Positions 32,836 through 39,457 of a DNA stretch of 39,457 bases are shown in pieces; positions within the stretch are counted from its first letter, which is position 1; each line of letters begins with the position of its first letter. The notes under the pieces are model-generated. The model did no database searches, was not told the DNA's origin, and saw only the letters and a list, made by a program, of their open reading frames with translations. The DNA is from Bacteroidales bacterium (lineage in GTDB: Bacteria > Bacteroidota > Bacteroidia > Bacteroidales > F082): NCBI GenBank assembly GCA_017549605.1, contig JAFYUH010000103.1, positions 1-39,457 of the forward strand. Reading direction: 5' to 3'. A program made the position numbers and the translations under genes.

Positions 32836-32874
32836 AATAAAAAAGGAGGTTACTTGAAAAAGTAGCCTCCTTTT
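32836..32874 (-). terminator. Intrinsic terminator of the T9SS adhesin gene
   Basis: A 13-bp stem (32841-32853 with 32862-32874, one G-U pair) and an 8-base loop, with a T-run downstream on the minus strand. A short TGARATTY array (32880-32908) lies between it and the stop codon. Confidence 0.8.
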
Positions 32875-32910
32875 GATTTTTGAGATTCTGAATCTTTGAA
32901 ATTTTGAATT

Positions 32911-35900
32911 TTATCTAACAACGTTGACGCGTTTCACTGCAACGCCATTGTCTGTTGCGATACGTACCATATAGATACCAGTTTGGTATTGTGACATATC
33001 GATGATTTGGCTGTCGCCGCTTACCTCTTGGTCATAGACGACTTGACCTAATGTGTTAGCGATTGTGATACGTCTCATTGCTTCAACATTGATGTTCAAG
33101 TTGCCGTTTGTTGGGTTAGGATAGATCATCAATCCGTTGATGCTGTTTTCTTCAACAGCTGTAACTTCAACCACGACATAGTCTAATGTTTCGTCATTAT
33201 AAGTCTTTGCTGGTTCTGATTCGCATTCTATACCATCTTCTTCATAAACAGCTGTAACTTGATAGTAGTAAGTGCCTTTTTCTACTTCATCGAAATAAGA
33301 CTTAGCAGTTGTTGTTGCTACTACCTCCATATTTTCTAAAGAAGCGCCACGATAGATATTATAGTTCTTAAATGCAAGGCCTCTTGTTGAAGGATCTATT
33401 GATGTTGCCACACCTCTTTCGCTTGTAACGAAAGCACGGATCATGAATGAACCTTCGAGGTTGTAGCCTATTATATCCATCCAGTTAACGCCGTCACCTG
33501 AGAACCAGCGAGCATTTGAATCGCCACAGTCTTTTGACAATGTTGCTGGATATGCCAAGCCTTTGTCAGTCTTAATAACAACCCAGATGTTTTCTTCACC
33601 GCTTACAGGTAGTGGAGCCAACAATTCTATTTCAGCCCATGTGCCTGCGCCTGATCCTACATAAGATTGTGTATGTACCAAAATTTCAGGAGCGTTATCG
33701 CCGCCATAGTAAATATGGACTGTAGCTTCATTAGTGCCGCCGCCTTCTAAGAAATCATAGAACATGACCTTAGTGATATTTGTACCAGCATAAGTTTCAA
33801 GTTTTTCAACAGGGAACTTAACGCCATAGTAGAATGACTCTATACCACCGACAGCTTCTACCATATAACCATCGTCATAGTGCAACCATTCTGATGTTGG
33901 ACCAGCATATGGATAATACAACATTGTTCCGAATCTTCCGTCAGGATATGATGTTGCATAAGCATTTAATGCCTTAGGTGCTTGGCAAGCAAGGTCTGCC
34001 ATTATTGTTTGAGGGCATGACATTGCATAGTATGTCAAGTCTTTTTCACCGCCATAAACCACTCTTAATGAATATTCAGCATTTGCTGTTGTCTTTTCAT
34101 CTACGAATGTTTCGCCTTGTGCAAGTTTAGAGATGAGCTGTCCGTCACGATAGACCATCACGCCGAGAGTCTCTGCTGCTGGAATTTCAGGAGCTGCGTC
34201 ACCAACGCAAGCGCGGATCATCCAGGTAAATGCAGGCATTGAAACATACATATTGTCTAACCATCCATAGCCATCATAATAGAGCCAACGTCCGTTAGCA
34301 TCGCCTTGATCCAAGCATCCTGCTGCTGGCTGTTTGCCGTTTCCGTTAGAGAAAACAACCCATACGTTTTTGTTTCCGCTGAGTTCAACAGCTGATGTCA
34401 ATGCTACTTCTTGGAAAGAGAAAGAGCCTGTCATTGTATATTTCTGAGAATGCAACAATGTTTCAGGAGCGATGCTGCCGCCTTCATAGATAAAGAGTTC
34501 GCCTTCGTATGCTTCGCAGTCATATAAAGCGACTTTCAAAAGAGATTGACCTGCATATTGTGCAACGCTTGATGCTGGGAACATAACGCCCCACTTGAAT
34601 TGTTCGAAGTTTGTTCCGTCGTATGTAAGACCAATACGTTCGTTGTATTCGCCATTGTCATATTTCAGCCAATTTTCTGCTCTTGTTGATTTAGCTGTTG
34701 TTGCTGGCAATGTCCAGTTGATTGTTGTTACGCCATTTGAATATTCTGCTGTCAAATCTGAAAGGCCTTCATAATTGTCACAAGCGACTTTTGTCCATGT
34801 GTATGATGTTTCTTCGCCATTGCCCATAGTGTAGACAGGAACGACTGTTGTTGTATATGTCTTTCCATCGACGAGGTCTTCATGTTGATAATAAGGTTTT
34901 GACAAGCCTTCAGCAACCAACTCGCCATCCAAGTAAACATTATATGACTGTAAAGCTCTGCTGCTTCTTTCGTCTGTTTCCAAAGAGATGTCGTCAACAT
35001 TGATATAGAATTGGTCTGTACAGTTGAAGTGACGCAATGCGATATATATTTCCTGACCTGCGTAATCTCTTAAGTCGACGACTTTTTCATACCATGCGCC
35101 TTGATCTTTAGTGTCGCGGTTGCCTCTTACGCCTGACTTAGCTGTCAATGTTTCTTCCCAGATTGTCGTGAATTCTGCTGGGTCAGTATTGCCGCCGAAT
35201 GATACAGCAACGCCGTAATGGTCGTTTGGAGCTGAAGCGTCTTGAGCGCAAACCCAGAATCTTAATTTTGATGTCTCATCGATTCTGTATTTCTTATCTG
35301 TAACGAGATAGTTGTCTGGTGTAAGAATCAAGCCATAGATCCATGACATTGATGTAACGCAAGCGATACTTGAGTTATGACCTGAACCTGGAACCATGAT
35401 TTCAATTGAGTTTTGCCATGTATAGTTGTCGTTGTCAGCGTCGATTGTAGTCCAGCCATTCAATGTTCCGTCTTCAAAGTCGAATGAGAATTCATCGCCA
35501 GCGCCTACGCTGTTGCCTTCCCACATAGCCCAGCCTGTTGGTGAAACATATAAATCTTTAACAGGAGCAGTATCTTCTGTGAGCTTGCAATTTATTTCTT
35601 TAGCTTCCCAGATTTCAACAGTCTTGCCGTTGTATTCCGAATTGAAGCCTTCTTTCAAGATACTTACTGTATAAACACCTTTACGGAAGTTTTTGAATGT
35701 AAATGTATCACTCAAACCCAATGCAATTGTGTAGCTGTATTCGCTTTCCACTTCATTAACAAGGCTGATTGATGTACCAGCAACAGGATCTTTTGAGTCT
35801 ATTTCAACGGTGACAGTGACTTCTGTCAACATATCTTTAGAAAGTGTGTTTGACCAAGCCACTTCTGATTCTGCAGCTGCATCACCAAGAACTGAAACGC

Positions 35901-37107
35901 CCCATTTGTAAGCGCCTGTTCCCATTGTAGCCCAAGCGTTATCTGTATAAGATGTCTCTGTTGTATTTGCAGCGAGAAGTTCTGTTGTGTTGTTATACAA
36001 ATCTTTTCTATAGAGGTTATATCTCTCGCCTTCTTCTGCCAATGCTCTTACATTACCAGCTGCATCTTCCAAGTAGCCTCTCACCATCCATGATGTATGC
36101 AATTTGTACTCAGGTGCATGACTCCATTCTTTACCATCGAGAGAGAGCCAGTCTGCTGTAAGATATTCAGATCTCAAGCTTGCCGCTGCTGGATATAATG
36201 ATTGTTCGCAGTATAAAGTGATCCACAATGGCTGTGTTCCGTCGATAGCTACTGGAGTAGAGAGTTCTACTTCAACGAATCCGCCTTTGCCTTGCAAGCT
36301 GAAAGTTTGTGTTGAAACCAATGTCTCAGGAGCTGTTTCGCCGCCGAGGTAGATATTGGCTGTGTATTGTGCAAAGCCGCCTTTTTCAGCGTCATAGACT
36401 GCAAGCTTTGTCATTGTTTGTCCAGCATATTGAACTGTCACAGGGAAACTTACACCCCAGTACATTGGACCGACTTCACCTGTTCCGATTGAAGTTGCCC
36501 ATTTGTCGTCATCATAACCGATCCAGCCTGTTTTAGCTTCAGCTTCTTTATAGAACACGATATTGTCTACAAAATAAGCATCAGCATAAGTATGTCTTGA
36601 TCCGTCTTTTACGTATTCCCATTTGTAAGTGTGAGTTCCTTCTTTAACAAACAACTCTACATATCTCCATTCTCTATTGCCTGAGATTGTTGTTTGCAAT
36701 TCGCCATCGATATAGAAGTTGCCATAGTCGGCATTGTCTTCTGATGACACTCTGTGGTTGAATGCTACAAATCCATCGTATGGAACGTTGACTTCCAACT
36801 CTATTATAGACTGAGCCTTGTCAACTTTCTCGCATGATGATTTCATAGCGTATTTACCTTGATAAGCGTCTTCTGTGATAACCCATGGATATTCTCCATC
36901 GTTTTTCCAGTCTCTCTGGATAAAGCTTCCGATTTCGAAATTTTCCATTGATGTGTTTGAGAAGTCCATGCTCCACTTGACATCGACAGATGTTTCGTTT
37001 TCGGCAGCGGAGACCCATTTCACAGGAGTCAATCCTTCTTTTGTCTGTGCATTGAGTGAAAATAATCCCATCAAGCACATCATTGTAAAGATAAATAATC
37101 TTTTCAT
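32911..37107 (-). CDS. Large secreted, T9SS-targeted modular protein with cleaved-adhesin/gingipain-like modules
   Basis: The start is at 37107 (MKRLFIFTMM), giving 1,398 residues and a signal peptide ending ...SLNA|Q; the longer open frame crosses the promoter. Three related modules of about 150 residues recur, each with a W-L-x-Y-D-D/G start, WGV..FP, QYAGQ, APE.L.H.Q, a NVWVV strand and an ARW....G..W end. Two lectin-like segments (ENFEIGSFIQRDW; FSFDFEDGTLNGWTTIDAD) resemble the cleaved-adhesin domains of gingipains and HagA of Porphyromonas. FN3-like stretches (NVYLDGELVAEG, NIYRGASLENM) alternate with them. The last 80 residues (GLMIYPNPTNGNLNI ... VAVKRVNVVR) are a type A T9SS sorting domain. 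No protease motif is visible. Probably a surface adhesin or glycan-binding protein; ligand unknown. Confidence 0.88.
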   Translation of the reverse strand: MKRLFIFTMMCLMGLFSLNAQTKEGLTPVKWVSAAENETSVDVKWSMDFSNTSMENFEIGSFIQRDWKNDGEYPWVITEDAYQGKYAMKSSCEKVDKAQSIIELEVNVPYDGFVAFNHRVSSEDNADYGNFYIDGELQTTISGNREWRYVELFVKEGTHTYKWEYVKDGSRHTYADAYFVDNIVFYKEAEAKTGWIGYDDDKWATSIGTGEVGPMYWGVSFPVTVQYAGQTMTKLAVYDAEKGGFAQYTANIYLGGETAPETLVSTQTFSLQGKGGFVEVELSTPVAIDGTQPLWITLYCEQSLYPAAASLRSEYLTADWLSLDGKEWSHAPEYKLHTSWMVRGYLEDAAGNVRALAEEGERYNLYRKDLYNNTTELLAANTTETSYTDNAWATMGTGAYKWGVSVLGDAAAESEVAWSNTLSKDMLTEVTVTVEIDSKDPVAGTSISLVNEVESEYSYTIALGLSDTFTFKNFRKGVYTVSILKEGFNSEYNGKTVEIWEAKEINCKLTEDTAPVKDLYVSPTGWAMWEGNSVGAGDEFSFDFEDGTLNGWTTIDADNDNYTWQNSIEIMVPGSGHNSSIACVTSMSWIYGLILTPDNYLVTDKKYRIDETSKLRFWVCAQDASAPNDHYGVAVSFGGNTDPAEFTTIWEETLTAKSGVRGNRDTKDQGAWYEKVVDLRDYAGQEIYIALRHFNCTDQFYINVDDISLETDERSSRALQSYNVYLDGELVAEGLSKPYYQHEDLVDGKTYTTTVVPVYTMGNGEETSYTWTKVACDNYEGLSDLTAEYSNGVTTINWTLPATTAKSTRAENWLKYDNGEYNERIGLTYDGTNFEQFKWGVMFPASSVAQYAGQSLLKVALYDCEAYEGELFIYEGGSIAPETLLHSQKYTMTGSFSFQEVALTSAVELSGNKNVWVVFSNGNGKQPAAGCLDQGDANGRWLYYDGYGWLDNMYVSMPAFTWMIRACVGDAAPEIPAAETLGVMVYRDGQLISKLAQGETFVDEKTTANAEYSLRVVYGGEKDLTYYAMSCPQTIMADLACQAPKALNAYATSYPDGRFGTMLYYPYAGPTSEWLHYDDGYMVEAVGGIESFYYGVKFPVEKLETYAGTNITKVMFYDFLEGGGTNEATVHIYYGGDNAPEILVHTQSYVGSGAGTWAEIELLAPLPVSGEENIWVVIKTDKGLAYPATLSKDCGDSNARWFSGDGVNWMDIIGYNLEGSFMIRAFVTSERGVATSIDPSTRGLAFKNYNIYRGASLENMEVVATTTAKSYFDEVEKGTYYYQVTAVYEEDGIECESEPAKTYNDETLDYVVVEVTAVEENSINGLMIYPNPTNGNLNINVEAMRRITIANTLGQVVYDQEVSGDSQIIDMSQYQTGIYMVRIATDNGVAVKRVNVVR

Positions 37108-37162
37108 ACTAAACATTTTCGTTAATAATAATATTTGCCTTAAACTAATAAATTCTAGGCAA

Positions 37163-37170
37163 CAAATATA
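37163..37170 (-). promoter_or_regulatory. -7 promoter element (TATATTTG) of the T9SS adhesin gene
   Basis: The complement TATATTTG fits TAnnTTTG and leaves a leader of about 50 bases before the start at 37107. It lies 12 bases left of the -7 box of the LD-carboxypeptidase gene; the two promoters point away from each other. Confidence 0.6.
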
Positions 37171-37182
37171 TGATTTTTTTCG

Positions 37183-37190
37183 TAAATTTG
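37183..37190 (+). promoter_or_regulatory. -7 promoter element (TAAATTTG) of the LD-carboxypeptidase gene
   Basis: It fits TAnnTTTG and lies 21 bases before the ATG at 37212. Confidence 0.6.
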
Positions 37191-37211
37191 TATGTTTAAA
37201 AATACAAGAAA

Positions 37212-38111
37212 ATGATTGCTCCGAAGCCATTATCCAAAGGGTCAAAAATCGCCATAGTATCGCCTGCAAGATTCATTTCAGAAGAGGATTTAGCATATTC
37301 TTTACAATATCTCCGCGACAGAGGTTTCGTCCCTGTCTATGACGAACGTCTCTTTGCCGTCAGCGGTCAGTTTGCCGGCGATGACGAACTGCGCGCGAGT
37401 GTCTTGCAATCGTATCTCGACAGCCCCGACATCGACGCCATCTTATGTGCGAGAGGCGGCTACGGAACAGTACGCATCATCGACAGACTCAGCTTCGAGA
37501 AATTTGCCCTTAAACCTAAATGGATAATCGGATACAGCGACATCACCGTCTTGCATGCCAAGATGCAGAGCCTAGGCTACGAGAGCATACACGCCACCAT
37601 GCCCATCAACTTCCGCGACAACACTGAAGATTCGCTGAATTCTCTGATAGACGCTCTGACATCACAGCCTTTACATTACGAAATAAAAAACTCGCCATTG
37701 AACATACAAGGCGAGGCGGAAGCAGAGATAGTAGGCGGCAACATTTCTGTATTATACAGCATGTTAGGCTCAGCCACATTCCCTGACACTAAAGGAAAAA
37801 TCTTATTCTTGGAAGACCTTGACGAATATCTTTATCATATCGACAGAATGATGTTCGCCTTGGACAGAGCTGGAAAACTTGACGGCATCAAAGGCCTTGT
37901 CGTCGGAGGATTGACAAAGATGCACGACAACAACATTCCTTTCGGAAAGACAGCTGAAGAGATAATACTGGAACGCGTCGCCGACAAAGGAATACCTGTA
38001 TGCTTCAACTTCCCTGCAGGTCATATCGACGACAACAGAGCCATCATCTTCGGAAGAAACTACAAGATGTCAGTAAATCAAACCGCCCAACTCCTAACTC
38101 CTAACTCCTAA
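37212..38111 (+). CDS. LD-carboxypeptidase / S66 peptidase
   Basis: A cytoplasmic serine peptidase of 299 residues without a signal peptide, of the LdcA/MccF family. It removes the terminal D-Ala from tetrapeptides during peptidoglycan recycling, or detoxifies microcin-like compounds. The Ser-Glu-His triad is visible: Ser109 in WIIGYSDIT, Glu201 in ILFLEDLDE, His271 in NFPAGHIDDN. The last residues (QLLTPNS and the stop) are encoded by the TAAYTCC array at 38091-38125, so the natural end of the protein may have been replaced by array sequence. It converges on the glutaminyl-cyclase-like gene with only 3 bases between the stops. Confidence 0.92.
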   Translation: MIAPKPLSKGSKIAIVSPARFISEEDLAYSLQYLRDRGFVPVYDERLFAVSGQFAGDDELRASVLQSYLDSPDIDAILCARGGYGTVRIIDRLSFEKFALKPKWIIGYSDITVLHAKMQSLGYESIHATMPINFRDNTEDSLNSLIDALTSQPLHYEIKNSPLNIQGEAEAEIVGGNISVLYSMLGSATFPDTKGKILFLEDLDEYLYHIDRMMFALDRAGKLDGIKGLVVGGLTKMHDNNIPFGKTAEEIILERVADKGIPVCFNFPAGHIDDNRAIIFGRNYKMSVNQTAQLLTPNS

Positions 38112-38125
38112 CTCCTAATTCCTAT
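38091..38125. repeat. CTCCTAA heptamer array that supplies two stop codons
   Basis: Four CTCCTAA units and a TTCCTAT unit. The LD-carboxypeptidase stop (38109-38111) and, on the other strand, the stop of the convergent gene (38115-38117) both lie inside it. Confidence 0.9.
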
Positions 38126-39104
38126 AAATGACATTAACAACAACATCGCCGACCATTCCTAAAGTCTTAGGGTCGATTTGTTCGATATTATCCTTGACAG
38201 TATGCCAATAAGGATAGAATGAGCTTTCGCTGTTATTTTCAAGATGTATGATGTCGATCATCGGGATTCTTGCGTGGACGTTCACATAAATATGGTCGTC
38301 GTTGATAGGATGGCCTATTTCGTTTGTGAAATAATCCGAATAGCCAATCTCACGAGCCATTCTCCATATATCGTTACTCAAGGCTGGAGCGAACTGCTGT
38401 GAATAATATTCTTTAGGGAATTTAGGATTAGGGCCGCCGACCATGTCGAGCAATATTCCGAAATAAGCGCGGTAGTTATATATGTGCGGATTCTTTGCCC
38501 AGTATTGAGAACCGAGAGCCCAGTCGTTGTTTGTCATGAGGTTGAGATAATACGGAGCTCCGTAATCTTCAAGGTCGAAGAGGATGATGTCGACGCCAAT
38601 GTTCAAAGGGTTTTCCTTAATCACTCTTGCTATTTCCATAAGCACTCCCACTCCACTTGCGCCGTCGTTGGCACCGTCGATAGGAGTGTTCCAGTTGTTT
38701 TCGTCAGGGTCGTGGTCGGCGAAAGGACGCGAATCCCAGTGAGCCGCGAGCAGGATTCTCTTCTTCGCCTCTGGATTGAAAGCAGCGATGATGTTCTTGC
38801 CGTCGATGCCGTTGCCATTATAAAGACGTGTCCTGAAATTCTGCACATAGACGGTGTCTGCCTTGTCGCTGAAGAAGTCGACGAACCAGTCAGCACATTG
38901 AGCATGAGCCTCGCTGCCTGGCACACGAGGTCCGAAATCTAACTGTTTCTTAACGTAATTATATGCCGAGTCGGCATTGAAATCTGGAATCACGACCTGC
39001 TTTGCCTGAGGTGCAGGCTTTGCAGCAGGTTTGGAATTTTGTTTGTTATCGCAAGAAACTATTGATAATAATACCAATGATATGAGAGTGATTTTTTTAA
39101 GCAT
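38115..39104 (-). CDS. M28-fold lipoprotein, probable glutaminyl cyclase (type II)
   Basis: The start at 39104 (MLKKITLISL) is preferred over 39116 because the -7 box at 39126-39133 leaves no room for the latter. Numbered from 39116, a lipobox IVSC gives Cys22 and a Pro/Ala/Lys-rich tether of 20 residues follows. The M28-type core has LLAAHWDSRPFADHD (His126), GANDGASGVGVLMEIAR (Asp151), LFDLEDYGAP (Glu183) and GHPINDDHIYVN (His275). This pattern resembles the M28-fold glutaminyl cyclases of Porphyromonas and relatives, which convert N-terminal Gln of exported proteins to pyroglutamate. A true aminopeptidase is the alternative. Five exported proteins in this window carry Gln at +1. Confidence 0.75.
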   Translation of the reverse strand: MLKKITLISLVLLSIVSCDNKQNSKPAAKPAPQAKQVVIPDFNADSAYNYVKKQLDFGPRVPGSEAHAQCADWFVDFFSDKADTVYVQNFRTRLYNGNGIDGKNIIAAFNPEAKKRILLAAHWDSRPFADHDPDENNWNTPIDGANDGASGVGVLMEIARVIKENPLNIGVDIILFDLEDYGAPYYLNLMTNNDWALGSQYWAKNPHIYNYRAYFGILLDMVGGPNPKFPKEYYSQQFAPALSNDIWRMAREIGYSDYFTNEIGHPINDDHIYVNVHARIPMIDIIHLENNSESSFYPYWHTVKDNIEQIDPKTLGMVGDVVVNVIYRN

Positions 39105-39125
39105 AGAATTCTTCATTTGTCAATG

Positions 39126-39133
39126 CAAAAATA
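39126..39133 (-). promoter_or_regulatory. -7 promoter element (TATTTTTG) of the glutaminyl-cyclase-like gene
   Basis: The complement TATTTTTG matches TAnnTTTG and lies 21 bases before the preferred start at 39104. Confidence 0.5.
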
Positions 39134-39140
39134 ACATTTT

Positions 39141-39173
39141 AATTAGGAATTAGGAGTTAGGAATTAGGAATTA
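39141..39173. repeat. GGARTTA heptamer array
   Basis: GGAATTA, GGAGTTA, GGAATTA, GGAATTA in direct succession from 39146. Confidence 0.85.
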
Positions 39174-39205
39174 TTTACAATTATTTCATCACTTCGACAA
39201 TTACA

Positions 39206-39282
39206 GACGTGTCAATGATGTCCATTATATCAAAATCACATTACTTTATTTTATAAATCACATCATTGACGCGTCTCTACAA
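39206..39282. repeat. REP-like inverted repeat with GTAGAGAC end
   Basis: Arms 39206-39221 and 39260-39275 pair at 15 of 16 positions around a 38-base AT-rich loop. The minus strand at the right end reads GTAGAGACGCGTC, like the GTAGAGAC core of the element at 813-903. Confidence 0.6.
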
Positions 39283-39317
39283 ATTTTCAACTTTCAATTT
39301 TTAAGACGCCACAGGAG

Positions 39318-39457
39318 TGAAGTGAACCCCAAAGTTTGGACAAAAAACTTTGGGGTTTCTTTATGCGCAAAAAACACGATTATGAAGCATTACTTAAATA
39401 CATGAGAATGCTAGAGGAAGGTTATTCTTTCAGAGGTATCAGTAATGAATTCGGTAT
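39318..39457 (+). mobile_element. Left end of an IS3-family-like insertion sequence
   Basis: The sequence from 39318 (TGAAGTGAACCCCAAAG) resembles the terminal inverted repeats of IS3/IS150-type elements. A transposase orfA start follows at 39363. A perfect 13-bp stem (39325-39337 with 39345-39357, 7-base loop) lies between the end and the ATG. The right end is outside the window, so the boundary and completeness cannot be checked. Confidence 0.7.
39363..39457 (+). CDS. Transposase orfA, partial (3' end outside the window)
   Basis: The ATG at 39363 opens a frame to the window edge: MRKKHDYEALLKYMRMLEEG then YSFRGISNEFG, a helix-turn-helix of the type found at the start of IS3-family OrfA (InsE-like) proteins. 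Only 31 residues are visible. A frameshifted orfB with the DDE catalytic domain would be expected beyond the edge. Confidence 0.7.
   Translation, partial: MRKKHDYEALLKYMRMLEEGYSFRGISNEFG

Noticed and set aside
32911-37269. Longer T9SS protein start at 37269
   Set aside because: The extra 54 codons cross the -7 box and the start of the divergent gene, and the signal peptide begins at 37107.

Overview
The window looks like a chromosomal segment of a low-GC member of the Bacteroidetes, most likely an anaerobic Bacteroidales. Four things point there. A 1.4-kDa-scale secreted adhesin-like protein (about 1,400 residues) ends in a type IX secretion sorting domain. Promoters match the Bacteroidetes -7 element TAnnTTTG. 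Predicted signal-peptidase-I substrates have Gln at +1. The gene content (Bacteroidetes-type LptD, OstA-like protein, AsmA-like protein, MCE protein, M28 glutaminyl cyclase) fits as well. The species cannot be named from sequence alone.

Layout, left to right. 1-3.2 kb: the tail of a GNAT acetyltransferase and a secreted PEGA/FGE-like protein. 3.2-6.1 kb: nhaA, tRNA-Ala(GGC) and a threonine deaminase. 6.2-12.4 kb (minus): mltC-like transglycosylase, ridA, a small lipoprotein, a large AsmA-like protein and a MauE/thioredoxin-like membrane protein. 12.8-19.2 kb: an envelope block with lptD (minus) facing away from amidase, mlaD-like and ostA-like genes (plus). 19.5-27.3 kb (minus): one apparent operon, mccB, enoyl-CoA hydratase, mccA, acyl-CoA dehydrogenase, ptb, buk, for branched- or short-chain acyl-CoA metabolism ending in ATP formation. 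27.5-29.2 kb: a fic gene bracketed by 67-bp direct repeats, plus gene debris. 29.2-32.7 kb: mntP, tRNA-Pro(CGG), class II aldolase and a CPA1 antiporter. 32.9-39.1 kb: the T9SS adhesin, an LD-carboxypeptidase and a glutaminyl-cyclase-like lipoprotein. 39.3 kb to the end: the left end of an IS3-family-like insertion sequence.

The most unusual property is a system of short tandem arrays with 7- or 8-bp units. They sit at many gene boundaries and inside some genes. Each family has a strict consensus whose variation is mostly transitions (GGAAYTRA, ATACCCTY, GAACTYT, GTCYGTT, GGARTTA, TGARRTTY, CTYGGYGW, GAGTYTAT, GTCAACR). The same families recur at distant loci. At three of the four convergent gene junctions they form long palindromes that could terminate transcription from both sides. 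At the fourth, one array supplies both stop codons. Elsewhere arrays supply a start codon, two inter-domain linkers and a membrane-protein loop. How they spread is not explained by any enzyme visible in the window.

Second-rank signals are the fic direct-repeat cassette with adjoining PEGA-gene debris, a possible structured RNA interrupted by an array, an MCC/Ptb/Buk operon whose dehydrogenase lacks the isovaleryl-CoA dehydrogenase signature, and overlapping divergent promoters between lptD and the amidase.
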